Shown here: positions 23,034 through 34,171 of the stretch, piece by piece
How the letters are laid out: each line of letters opens with the position of its first letter
Position numbering within the stretch: position 1 is the first letter of the stretch
Assembly: GCA_037501455.1 (NCBI GenBank)
Contig: CM074861.1
Location: 91,117,001 to 91,181,000 of the forward strand
DNA length: 64,000 bases
Reading direction: 5' to 3'
Origin: Lantana camara
Taxonomy: Eukaryota; Streptophyta; Magnoliopsida; Lamiales; Verbenaceae
Notes under the pieces: generated by a model
The model's input: only the letters and a program-made list of their open reading frames with translations
The model's database searches: none
Told to the model about the DNA's origin: nothing
Position numbers and translations under genes: made by a program

Positions 23034-23270
23034 TGTAGCACCCTAAACCCCAAGGCGCCACATCCCCCGCACTATAGACTCGATCCATGTATGAAATAAT
23101 ATTTTTGATGATATGAATTCAAAGAATTGATATGAATAATGTTTCATGAATTTTATAAAAATATGAATGCCACGTAAGAATATATTATAAATTAAAGAAA
23201 TAAAATAAACCTACGCTCAAAACGCACACGTGGCGTGCTTACCTGTTCATCCGGAAACCGGGGCGTTACA
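23034..23270 (-). repeat. Chromovirus 5' LTR (237 bp)
   Basis: The promoter-side repeat of the minus-strand element. It differs by one base from the LTR at 18006-18242 and is followed on the plus-strand side by the duplication TAGTT. Confidence 0.95.
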
Positions 23271-24480
23271 TAGTTGGTAGAACCATTTTACAAATATTGG
23301 AGGATTGAAAACGGTGACGGGGTGTCTTTGTAGAATGATAGATGGTTATCACAAGGCAAACTAGGCAAAGTATTGAAAGATAACATTTATGAGGAGAATA
23401 AAGTTCTTATGGCATATGATCTCATTGGAATAGATAAAAAAAAATGGACCATAGCTAAGCTGAAAACAAAAGGGGACAAAAATTAAATATAAATAATATA
23501 AAGTTTGGTGAAACTAACGATAATTTCTCCTATAAAATGGCATATAATCTACTTATGGTATTGAATGAGACATGCTATAAAATACTAGAAATGAATTTGG
23601 AAATTATATTACCCTTAAAAGTTTAAGATTTTCTTGTGAATTTACCAACATGACAGCTTGCCCACGAATGCATTGAAGTATGACTGAAAATTGGGAAAAG
23701 CGATATATGTACAAGTTGTTGTATATGACGTGAAGATGTGGATCACGTTCTGAGAAGCTGTCCGTTCACATTTCTGATGTGGAACAAGATTATTGATATG
23801 TAGACTGGTCGAAAGTTTCGTGGCTTGTAAGGTTTGGAATGGCTCGAAGAGAGCTTTTAATAACAAAGTTCAGAGCAACATGTTACCAAAATGTCTTGGG
23901 TAATTGTCTTGATCTCAACGCTCTGTAATCTTTGAAAAGCACGAAAATGATGAAGCTATTAGAATATTATGAAGTCTAGAAACATCACTTTTCACCACAT
24001 AAAAGAGTTACCTGAGTCCTTAGTACTACTTAGTGAGGACAAGAAACACAGGCAAAAGAAAACATGCGTTGAGTTGGAAGCTTTTATAGCCACACCAGTA
24101 ATACTTTGACTAGGAGCGTCATTCAAGATTACAGTGGAAGATGGATGCTAAGATACTCTATAAATTTCGATAGAGTTCCAACAAAAGTGACAAAGTTATT
24201 AGGCTTACGTAAGAGATTAAAGTTAGCTTGGGAGAGGCTCATTCTGAAGATTAATATGGAAATTGATTTGGAGACGGTGGTGAAATGTATAATAAAGAAG
24301 GATTATAAAGAGCACCCCATGAAAAGTTTAATATTTGATTGCCGAAATTTACTCCTTAGGCCCTAGGGAGCTCAGTTGGGCACATCCCCGAGACAAAGAA
24401 ACATCATAGTGGATAGATTGGTGAGGATAGACCATAAGGTCCAAGATAGTTATTGGGTTTAGGATGGTCCACCAATGTAT
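23271..24480 (+). pseudogene. LINE relic copy 2, right part
   Basis: Continues the LINE interrupted at 18005. Sequence at 23530-23900 corresponds to the zf-RVT region of copy 1 (16730-17090), with phrases such as GAAGATGTGGATCACGTTCTGAG in altered form. Sequence at 24080-24330 corresponds to the RNase H region. The reading frame is broken many times. The relic fades out near 24480. Confidence 0.7.
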
Positions 24481-24698
24481 AAGTTTTAGCTTGAGGTTAC
24501 TATTCCAGTGTTGGGTTGCAAAGAATCCAATGCATTAACATGCAAATATGAAGAGGGTGATTCCTATAGAAAATGCAATAACATTTACATTTTGAGCTAT
24601 AACAGAGAAACATTTCAGAACTTTATATAATAATCAAAGATAAATCACAAATTATATTAATAAAAATCAAATAATAGAAAAGATAAAGTATATATAAT
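24481..24698. other. AT-rich spacer before Tat element E1
   Basis: No gene. Ends in ATAAT (24694-24698), the left copy of the E1 target duplication. Confidence 0.5.
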
Positions 24699-25546
24699 TG
24701 ATGGTGCTGGAAATCAGGTTTCCAAAAATGCAACAACACTTTAGTATTTGTATGGGAAGGGAAAGACCATCACAGGCATGAGGGCCTCAGGATCTGGGTT
24801 TCCTCTTAAGCGTGGGTTCTTCCAGCTAGGATAACACCAAGGATGCAAGTTGCAAGGATGATGCTATTATGATGAAAATGGTGAGAAGCTTGAGAAGATT
24901 AGTGGAAATGCCCAGAACAATGTATGCAATTTGTATGCAGAAGATGACTTGGGGGAGAATGCATGTGTTCTCCCCTATTTATATGTTAGGGGTGAGGGTA
25001 AATGGGTAAATTGACCATGTGGTCCCAAACCTGTGTTGCCCTAACACGTGGCAGCCTTTGAGGGTGTGACAATGACATTTCTGAAAAGGAGACGGCGTGT
25101 CAGGTGCACGGTGCGCACTACCTTTGTGTCAGAGGTTATTGACGAGGGTCGCATGAGTGGAGGGTCCCGGATCCGTCTTATGAGGGTTCAGGTCCACCAC
25201 GGCGGTGAGGGATGGCCCGCGAGCGACTAGTGACGCTCGAAGAGTGCTCGGATGGGTTCCTCATGGTTCATGAGCTTTGACAGCCAAAACCCGAGCGACA
25301 AGAATATGGCCCTCGTGTGGATGATTCCTTGAGAAAGGTAACCCCGAGTGCCGATACGGGAGAGTCGGGCCTGCCTGCTCGTCCTCGCCGTTTAACTGGT
25401 TGTCCGAGGCTCAGGGGCCCATATTAGTTGGCAAGTGAGTGGGCTGGGTTGTTTCACGAGCCCATCAATACGAGGGTGTAATCTCTGCGTTAGCAGATGG
25501 TGACAGGTGGACGACCCTGATACGAGTGCGTTTTTGGGCTTCATCA
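24699..25546 (-). repeat. E1 3' LTR (848 bp)
   Basis: Bounded by TGATG and CATCA; same length as its partner at 36275-37122. Contains a minus-strand TATA-like CATATAAATAGGGG near 24978-24991, in line with the promoter of the 5' copy. Confidence 0.93.
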
Positions 25547-25562
25547 TTTTGCCCCCCAAATT
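25547..25562 (-). other. E1 polypurine tract
   Basis: Minus strand AATTTGGGGGGCAAAA directly before the 3' LTR. E2 has nearly the same tract (TTGGGGGGCAAAA) although the two LTR sequences are unrelated. Confidence 0.85.
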
Positions 25563-25850
25563 CTGTAGTATCGCTCGAGCGTACTGTAGAATTTTAATAT
25601 GGAGGGAGCCCAGTATTTTGAATTACTTGAGGGTCAAGCCATTGCTAGAGAAGTGACCGCCCGCCTTCTGTAACGGACACAATCTGACACCACATTAATT
25701 GATGTCATGTCCGCATTTAATGCTGAGTGGGAATGTGGGCACGTGCACTCCGAGAGACGTGAGGCGGTTACCAAAAGTGGGGGGATTTCCTAGGCGGGAA
25801 ATGATTGCCATTTGAAATCTTAAACCCTAATTAATGCCAGCCTTTACCCC

Positions 25851-25860
25851 TATAAATAGG
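25851..25860 (+). promoter_or_regulatory. TATA box of the E1 antisense gene
   Basis: CCTATAAATAGG-type box (TATAAATAGG at 25851-25860), about 290 bp upstream of the ATG at 26149. E2 has a matching box the same distance upstream of its antisense ATG. It lies between the PPT and the gene, outside the LTR. Confidence 0.65.
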
Positions 25861-26148
25861 GATCTGCAAGGCTTTGGAGCCTCTTTCACGCATTCAACTC
25901 TTTCAAGCATATACCCAGTAAGAAATCTCTGTCAGTTCCACCGATTCCGGTGAATTTCTTCTCTTCAAATCTTAGGTAAAAATTCCTTACCCTTCTTCTT
26001 ATTTTCCCCGTGCTAGCATTAGTTTTAGGTTGTGTGAGTGAAACCCTTGAGGGAAGAGCCACTGTCTACCATTGAACTTGTTTCAGAAATCTTCTCCCTC
26101 CTTGAGTTTTATGTTAGAAATCCCGTTTCCAAAAGTTGAAAAGTGAAC

Positions 26149-29029
26149 ATGGCTGGGAACCAAGCTGACGATTACGTAAGGGAGATTGAGGAGATATCGG
26201 TGGGGAGCTCTTCCCCTCATGGCGATGTCCCCACAGCTGTTCCCCTGGCTAGGGCGCCCCCAGATGAGGGGATTCCTATGGCGATCTCAGTGGCCCAGGC
26301 TCCGGCCGATGCCGGGGAAGAAGAGGTGGACGCCCCCATTCAAGGGATAAACGAGCGTGCTCCCGGAGGGGTGAACGACCTCTTTGAAGAGATGCATAAC
26401 GTGATGGAAATGCAAAGGCAGGGGGAGAGAGTATTCCCAGTGTTGAATAGCGCTGTGAGACCCCAAGATACAGGATCACAGTGACTATGATGGCTCCCGA
26501 GGGCGAAGCAGGGCCATCCGGGCGTCAATTTGAGGCCGAGCCCTCCAGAAGGCGCCATAGGAGAGGCAAGGAACCTGTCACTCGAGTGAGGCAAGATAAC
26601 CGCCATCAAACTGACAGATCTCCGGATGAGATTGGGAGCATTTTGACGCTCGACGATTTGGAGGATTTGAGGGTGAAGGCTTATTGGGATGAAGCAGTAT
26701 TTCCCATGCGACTTCCTGAGGAGGGGGAGAGGGCCAACCGACCGCCGCCTGGGATGATGACGGTCTACTGGGATGCAGTCCTGGCTGGGGGTTTGAGGTT
26801 CCCTATTTACCATTCCGCTGCTGTCATCTACCACCACCTAGGGCTTTACCCTTCACAAATTCTGCCCAACGGTGTAGCTTTAATCAACACCTTCCTAATA
26901 ACGATGAGAGCCTTAAACCAAGCAACCTCGATCGTCAACTTCGACAGTTTGATACAAGTAGCCCGCTCGCCGCATTCGTCGCCTACGGACGGGTTTTATT
27001 ATGCCCAGGCCAAATCGGGCTTTAAGATGATAGACTCCCCATCCACCTCCTACGGCGAGCATTGGAAGGAGAAATACTTCTTCGTGGGGGCTCCCGGGGG
27101 AATTTTTGGGGTTCACCGCCAGTGGATGATACATGGCTAGGGTCCTTTGGTTAGGAAAAGGACGAGGAATAAAGCTTTTGAGGATTGGGCACAGGGGTTA
27201 GCCTTCGTGATGAGGAGTGAGAAAAAATGGATTAAGGCTGAAACCCTGGTGAAGAACGAGGGAGTACTGTTTCGTTATGGCTTGTCCTGCCCTCCAGACA
27301 TGATACTCAACCCTCCAGCTGACATCATGGCCCTCGACGATTAGATTCTAGGAACTAACTGCTCTAACTTTTAGAATAGCCTCCTAACTTGGTGTGATTG
27401 CTGTATATTTTATTTTTTTTCATCTGTGATCCAAGCAACCAACTTCTGACGCTCGGTTCTCCTTATTGGCAGGTGTCCAAATACTATCCCAAGGTATGAA
27501 TGCTGAAGCCCTTTCCTGCATGTTGGGTGCCCAAGGACCCGCTGCCGACCCTCAACACCCGCACCCGCAACAAAACGCCCTCCCAATGCTCCGAGGGGGA
27601 GGGTAAACCGTCGAGGAGCTGGCCGAGGGCAAAACAATGCTCGAGGGGGAGCAGGGAATGAGGCTCCCCCCAGAGGCCCTATTAAGGATCTGACAGTGAA
27701 GGGTACCCACGAGGCTACTCCTCTGCCGGCGGCCCCCGTGGGCCCAATTTCATTGAGTTCGAGCGGGTCCCGGAACCGCTCAGGTGAGTACATCCGCATA
27801 CATGAAACCCTTCGGGCCGACCGCCAAGGGAAGAGAAAGAGGCTTCCGGATTCAATTCCCATTTCTGGTAAGGGGAAAGAGATGGTCGTGGGGCACAGAG
27901 GCGAGGGCAGCGACACTTCTTCGTCAGAGGACGAAGATTTCTGGAAGATAGGCTGCAAGGGCGACTCCCGCTACAAGCGCCAACGGACTGAGGGTCCGGT
28001 GCTTCTGAAAAAGAGCGCCTACTCCGTGAACCTTGTTTCTGACATCGTCGGGAAACTCCAGTTTTTCGGCGATCATAACAAGCTGAACGAGCATGACGCC
28101 GCTCGTATTGCTGACGATGCCTGTCATGCCCTTCTGACGGTAAGTCCTTAGTATCCTCTGAAGGTTTTCAACTTCCATTTTTCCCATTCTAACGCTAATC
28201 TTTGTGTCTGACTTTCCAGGAAGTAATCCCTAGGTTAAAGAATTTGCAAGGGCGATCGCAGGCCTACTCCGAGCATAAGGCCAAGTACAAGAAACTGTTG
28301 CGAATTTCTGACCCCGTCCAGCTGCAAGAGGATTACAACAACCTCCATGCCCAACTAACCACCGCCAATATTGACAAGGACAGGCTGAGGGAGAATCTGC
28401 AGAAGTCGGACGAGGCCTACCTTACTCTTGACGAGCGTCATAGGGAGTTGAAGGTGGAGCGCGACCGGCTGAGGCAACATAACCGGGAGCTGGGTGAGCA
28501 GTTGGCGGAAAGCACTCGTCGAAATGAGGAAGCAAACAAGGCCCTTGCTGACTTGCAGGGCAAAGCACAGGGCTTGGAGGCGAGGGTATCCTGGGAGGCA
28601 GTGAAGAAGTTCTTACGATCCAAAGCTTTCGTGTTCGCGGCCAACATCCATTGCTTCGACAATGCACGGCGTTTCTTCCATAAAGCCATCGGGCAAATGG
28701 TGAAGCTTGGCTTGGCACCTGAAAGCGCTCGGACTGACGCGCGGTTACGCATGGATCTAGACGAAAACTGCGAGCCCATGGTCCAAGATGGGGATCCTTC
28801 CGAGAGCTTGGCGGAGCCGGAATACCAGGAGTTGGTGGAAACGCTCCAGCGGGAGTTCATAGCTGCCAATACTGTAGGTCCCGAGCCTATCCAGATAGAA
28901 GATGAAGGCACCCTCATGGACACCGTGGATGTCGAGGAACCTGGTGAGGCTCACACTTCTGACGTAAACGTGTTGGCCCCTGTTTCCCTTGCGACTGCTC
29001 CTCCTGAGCCCGACGCCCCAGCCCAGTGA
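26149..29029 (+). pseudogene. Antisense three-exon gene of Tat element E1
   Basis: Homologous to the antisense gene of E2. Exon 1 is 26149-27339, exon 2 27473-28139, exon 3 28220-29029. Intron 2 has perfect GTAAGT and TTCCAG ends; intron 1 keeps its acceptor (TTGGCAG) but the donor reads GATTAG where E2 has GGTTAG. Exon 1 carries the conserved domain with GGLRFP and YPSQILPNGVALIN, which resembles the Pfam family described as putative gypsy-type transposon (Transposase_28). Exon 2 has a basic/acidic segment (GKRKRLPDS; SDTSSSEDED). Exon 3 is a predicted coiled coil. Damage: frameshift near 26470, TAG at 27138-27140, donor change at 27340 and a frameshift before about 27605. Function unknown. 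Confidence 0.8.
28140..28219 (+). other. Intact spliceosomal intron inside E1 (antisense gene)
   Basis: 80-bp intron with donor GTAAGT, a pyrimidine-rich 3' part and acceptor TTCCAG, between codons (phase 0). The homologous intron in E2 is 49918-49834 (minus) at the same codon boundary. Confidence 0.8.
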
Positions 29030-30036
29030 AGCTCCCTTGGCTACTAATCTCTTGCCCTTGTCAGTTTAAATTCCTCTTTCCATTTACGAACAATTTTTTA
29101 TCTGTACTTAATCTTTCAGTTATTTCCTGAATACTTTGGATCCTTTATGCTTGAATGTCTGAATGTTTTCTCCTTTACTTTTAAACGATGAATGATATTA
29201 TTTCATTGCGCTCGTCATTCTTTCTTGTGTGAACTGGTCCTTCTTGTATGAACGTTTGCGATGAGTGTGTTTGTGCACGTGGGCGTTTCCTTTGAGAGGG
29301 CCCCGCATTCGCCATATCACACCATCAGTTTAAAGTTTGGCAGCGTCTGGAGATTTGAGGGGCGTAGATACGAACGCGAGGGTGTTTCCCCCGGGGGTTC
29401 CCTGGCCGTATCCGTAATGAGGCTCTAATTTGAACTTAGGAAACCTCTGGGGATTTGCCTAAGTATTGGCCCTATAATGTGCACCCTCGTCTTGAACGCT
29501 CCATTAGGTTGTATGTACTTTAGAAATCATCAGCAGGATTTGCTAAGTGTGGGATCAAAGCGGGCGTAACCGTGGGGTTAGCGTTATTTTGAGGGTCCTC
29601 TGAAAGGGTTGTTATGGGATTCACTGCTTTCTGAGTGTGCCCTCACCCAAGAAGTTGAGGGTCACCGGGGTTTTTTACGAGCGCGAGCCGGAGTGACATG
29701 CACTAAGCTGGCATAAATTAAGCATTTTGCCCCCCCATTGTCCGACACGCTCGTTCTTAAGATTTTACACACTTACGAATTATCACACACCCAAATAACG
29801 CTGCTTCAAAACGATTGGGGTATTACTTAGGCCGTTCGACGTGGAGGATGCTCGACACGGAGTAGGCCTTATGTTTTGCTTAAATCACTAACCAATAAGA
29901 AAAACAAATAAACGACATAGTCAAAAATAAAAAATGCTTACTGTTATATTCGCGATTTACAAAACGAGTACCATATGCTTTCTGTCAAAAGAAAGTACCC
30001 CATGTCGTCAACGGGCAATTACAAAAAAACCGATGT
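29030..30036. other. E1 spacer between convergent gene ends
   Basis: Roughly 1 kb without coding frames, between the end of the antisense gene and the end of pol, which converge here. Unlike the E2 spacer it shows no clear tandem repeats. Confidence 0.6.
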
Positions 30037-33000
30037 TCACACGTAGAACCTTCTAAGGTTACATGCATTCCATGGCCTAGGGAGACGCTCGCCTTGCAAA
30101 GTCTCTAATAAGTAGGTGTTATTTGCTCGTACCTGAATGACTTTGAAGGGGCCTTCCCAATTGGGGTCCAACTTACCCACGTGTTTGGAGACTTCAACTT
30201 TTTTGAGGACCAAGTCCCCTAGCTGGAAAGTCTTTTCCTTAACACGTTTGTTGTATTGGCGAGCAACGGTTGCTTTGTATTTGTGAATACGTGCCCAAGC
30301 AACATTCCTCTTCTCATCCAACAGATCTAACTCGAGCGCCCGATTGGCCTCGTTGGCAGCAGGCTCGAAATAGGCAACACGTGCGGATTCTTGAGCAATT
30401 TCCGCAGGTATCATGGCCTCGGAGCCATAGACGAGGGAGTAAGGGGTTTCCCCTGTTGCCGCTCGTGGAGTAGTACGGTATGCCCACAGGGCTCCTTGGA
30501 GTTCTTCTGCCCATTCTCCTTTCTTACTCTCGAGCATCGTCTTCAGATGCTGGAGTATGGTTCGATTGGTCACCTCCGCTTGACCATTGGCTTGAGGGTG
30601 GCCCACGGAAGTGAATCGCTGTTCAATCCCTAGCTCATAGCACCAATCCCGCGTGTCGGCAGCGATAAACTGGGAGCCGTTGTCTGAGATGAGCACCCTC
30701 GGGATACCATACCTGCAGATGATGCTTTTCCAAATGAAATCTCTCACAACCTTGAAAGTTATCTTGGCGACCGCTTCGGCTTCAGCCCACTTAGTGAAAT
30801 AATCCACGGCGAGTATTACAAATTTCTTTTGTCCGACCGCCATTGGGAGGGGCCCCACAATATCGATGCCCCACTGATCAAAAGGCCATGAAACATCGAT
30901 GGGAATCATTTGAGCCGCTGGCAACTGGGGGGTGTTAGAATGAAACTGGCACTTAGGGCATTTCTTGGAGTAGCTAATGGCATCCTGCAGCACCGAGGGC
31001 CAGTAAAACCCACTCCTTAAGACTTTCTTTGCTAAGATCCGACCGCCCGAGTGGTTCCCGCAACTTCCATTGTGCACGTGTTCTAGAACTTCCTTGGCCT
31101 GCGAGGGTCTCAAGCATCTCAACGGTGGGCCTTGGAAGGATCGCTTGAATAGTCGACCCTCGGCATCTAATGAGAAGCGAGGGGCTTTACTTCTGATTTT
31201 CCGAGCCTCAACTTTGCCGCTTGGGCTGGTTCCATCCTGGAGAAATCTGATGATCTCATCGAGCCAACAAGGTTCGAAAGGATCAATCATATGCACCTGC
31301 TTCAAAGGTTCCCCTCTACTTATCAACGGTTCCTCTGTCCTAAGAAATGTAACAGCACGCTCGCTAAAACCATCCAGGGCGGATGCAAACTTTGACAGAG
31401 CGTCGACCCGTTCGTTTTCTGCCCTCGGGATTTGCAAAAGGTGGAATTCTCTGAACTTGGCTATCGTCTCCCTAGCGCTCGCCAGATACTGCACCATGGT
31501 GGCTTCTCGAGCCTCATAGGAACCATCAATTTGGCTCGCGATCAACTGCGAATCAACATACGCAGTGACCCGAGTGGCGCCATTTTGGAGTGCAATCCTG
31601 AGCCCCTGGATGAGGGCCTCATACTCGGCTTCGTTGTTGGTGACTTGGAACGCCAGCTTAATGGCGTAGTCAACTTCAGCTCCGAGAGGGTCTCTGAGGG
31701 TCACCCCGGCTCCTCCCCCCCTGTGAGGTCGAGGAGCCATCTGTGTGCAGAAGCCATAGGCCATCCTCTGCCGAGGGCCCTGTATCCAAGTTAAAACGCT
31801 CCACCAAAAGGTCGGCCACGGCCTGAGCTTGTATCGCTGTGCGAGGCTCAAAGGTGATGTCGAATTGACTAAGTTCAATTGACCATTTAATTAATCTTCC
31901 TGAGATGTCTGGTTTTGCAAGCACTTGTCTGAGGGGCTGATCAGTGAGCACCACGATGGAATGCGCTTGAAAATAGGGCCTTAACCTCCGAGAGGCATTT
32001 AAGAGCGCAAAAGCAAATTTCTCTATCTCCATGTATCTTTTCTCCGCTCCCTGTAGAGTCTTGCTCAAGTAATACACCGGCATATGCTTACGCTCACGAA
32101 TTGCCACGAGGACAGCGCTCGTTGCTTCCAAGGATACTGATAGATAGACAAACAAGTTCTCCCCTGGGTTAGGTTTGGTCAGCAAAGGTGCGCTCGAAAG
32201 GTACTGTTTCATGTCCTGCAGAGCCTTTTCACAGTCCTCGCTCCAGGTAAAGTTGCGAGCGTTACGCAGAATTTTAAAGAAGGGTAGGTTACTGTCCGCT
32301 GAGCGAGAGATGAACCTATTCAATGAAATGATCTTACCCACAAGCACCTGGACCTCTCTCAGATTGCGAGGGGAGGGTATGTCCAGGATTGCTTTAATCT
32401 TCTCTGGGTTTGCCTCTATGCCCCGTTGGCTGACCATATATCCCAAAAACTTGCCACCCCGTACGCCAAATGTACATTTGGAAGGGTTCAATTTCATACC
32501 ATAACGCTGCAGGATATTGAAAGCTCGTTTGAGGTCTCCTAGATGAGAATACTGGCGTTCGCTTTTGACGATCATGTCATCCACATATACTTCCATGGAC
32601 TTTCCGATCTCACACTCGAACATTCTGTTGACTAGGCGTTGATATGTCGCTCCTGCATTTTTGAGCCCAAAGGGCATGACCTTGAAGCAATAGACACCCA
32701 TATGGATTACGAACGCAGTTTTGGGACGATCCTCAAGAGCCATAAATATCTGATAATATCCTTGGAAAGCATCCATCATGCTCATAAGTTCACACCTAGC
32801 GGTTGAATCTACCAACTGATCGATTCTAGGCAGAGGGTACGGATCTTTGGGACATGCATTGTTGAGGTCCGTGAAGTCATTGCACATACGCCACTTGTTG
32901 GCGCTCTTCGGAACGAGCACCACATTGCAAAGCCATTCGGGATATAGAATTTCTTCTATGTACTGAGCGTCAAGCAGTTTATTGACTTCTTCTTCTATGA

Positions 33001-34171
33001 CCTGCTTTCGGAATCCATGGACATCTCTCTTTTTCTGCTTTATAGGTTTGAAGGCCGGATCCACTTTCAGCCGGTGGATAATAACGCTCGGATCTATGCC
33101 GGTGAGGTCGGAAGCCTTCCAAGCAAAGACATCAATATTTTCTCGCAAGAATTCGATCATCATAATCTGAGAGGGACCGTCGAGGCTGGAACCTATTTGC
33201 GTGGTCTTATCTGGATTCCCTGGCTCCAATTCGATGGTCAGGAAGCCCTCCGTAGGTTCCACTCGTACTTCAGGCCTCGGCTGCTCGAGCGCCCGTTTCT
33301 TACCTGTGACTTTTTCACTGGTATCTCCCGAGGGTATATGACCCTCGTCTTCCGAGGAGGAAGCCCCAACCTCTCCGAGGGGTGAGTTCCCGGCATCTCC
33401 GGGTCTGTCCGTGGCCTTCTTCTTATTTTTCTTTTTATAGAGCTTGGCCCTCTTGCGCTCGGGGCCATCCTCATCTAGTTTGGGGAAGTCAACCGATTTT
33501 TTGGTGGAGCCAGCCTGGGTAGGTTGTTTGGGCTTGTGGCTTCGAAGGGAGAGTATGTAGCATTCCCATGCTTCCTTAACATTGCACAGTACCTCTCCTG
33601 TACCCTCGGGGGTGGGAAATTTGACTTTCTGATGATAGGTGGATATGACTGCTTTGAAGTCAACGAGGGCGGGGCGCCCAATGATGATGTTGTAAGGTAG
33701 GTCCACTTCGACCACCACGTAGAGAACATTTAAAGTTTTTCGCTGTGGGGTGCGACCAAAGGAGGTGGCCAAGCGAATTTGTCCGCGAGGGACGATCTCG
33801 GAACCCCCAAAGCCGACGAGGGCTGTTCTGAGGGGTTCGAGCGGGATGTTTGTGATGTTCATTTTCTGGAACGTGGAGTAAGGCAAAACATTTACGGAGC
33901 TTCCACTATCAATCAAGACCCTCTTTACAACATGATTGTGAACGTCTAAGCTAACCACCATGGGGCAGTCAGAGGTTTCACCGACCCCATAGGGTGTTAC
34001 AATGTGCTCTAAGTCTTTCTCTGTAAAACCTACGCTCTCATCCTTCTCCGAGCGTGATGACTTATCAATAGAGAGCACTGGGTGGGGTTGAGAAGATCTT
34101 TGGTCATAACTCCGAATGTAGCGGCGTCGGGAAGCGTTAGAGTCACCCCCCGAGGGTCCGCCAGCAATCAT
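30037..34171 (-). pseudogene. E1 Pol: protease, RT, two RNase H, integrase
   Basis: One ancestral frame now broken in the second RNase H. From 34171: protease with LIDSGSSVNVLPYS, RT with WRMCNDFTDLN and YVDDMIVKS, the first RNase H, then LHTDGSSTSQGG of the extra RNase H (near 31740). There a run of seven G on the minus strand holds one base too many and shifts the frame. The continuing frame (about 31740-30037) reads YAIKLAFQVTNNEAEYEALI, the integrase zinc region (HNGSCGNHSGG), the core (WGIDIVGPLP, LISDNGSQF, GHPQANGQAEVTN) and the end PRPWNACNLRRFYV, as in E2. Confidence 0.92.

Larger units (their letters stand above)
18006..23270 (-). mobile_element. Young chromovirus (Ty3/Gypsy), 5265 bp
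   Basis: A complete LTR retrotransposon on the minus strand with perfect 5-bp target duplication TAGTT (18001-18005, 23271-23275). Its 237-bp LTRs differ at a single base by hand count (C versus T in a CG at about 18081/23109), so the insertion is very recent. The interior has a PBS, one gag-pol reading frame ending in a chromodomain, and a PPT. Two nonsense codons and one frameshift break the frame, so this copy is probably non-autonomous despite its age. It lies inside LINE copy 2. Lineage within chromoviruses (Tekay- or Reina-like) is not settled. Confidence 0.95.

Noticed and set aside
31070..33385. Plus-strand ORFs opposite E1 pol (for example 31070-31519, 32175-32504, 33017-33385)
   Set aside because: They are mirror frames of a long conserved pol frame, have no recognisable motifs and are not kept in E2.
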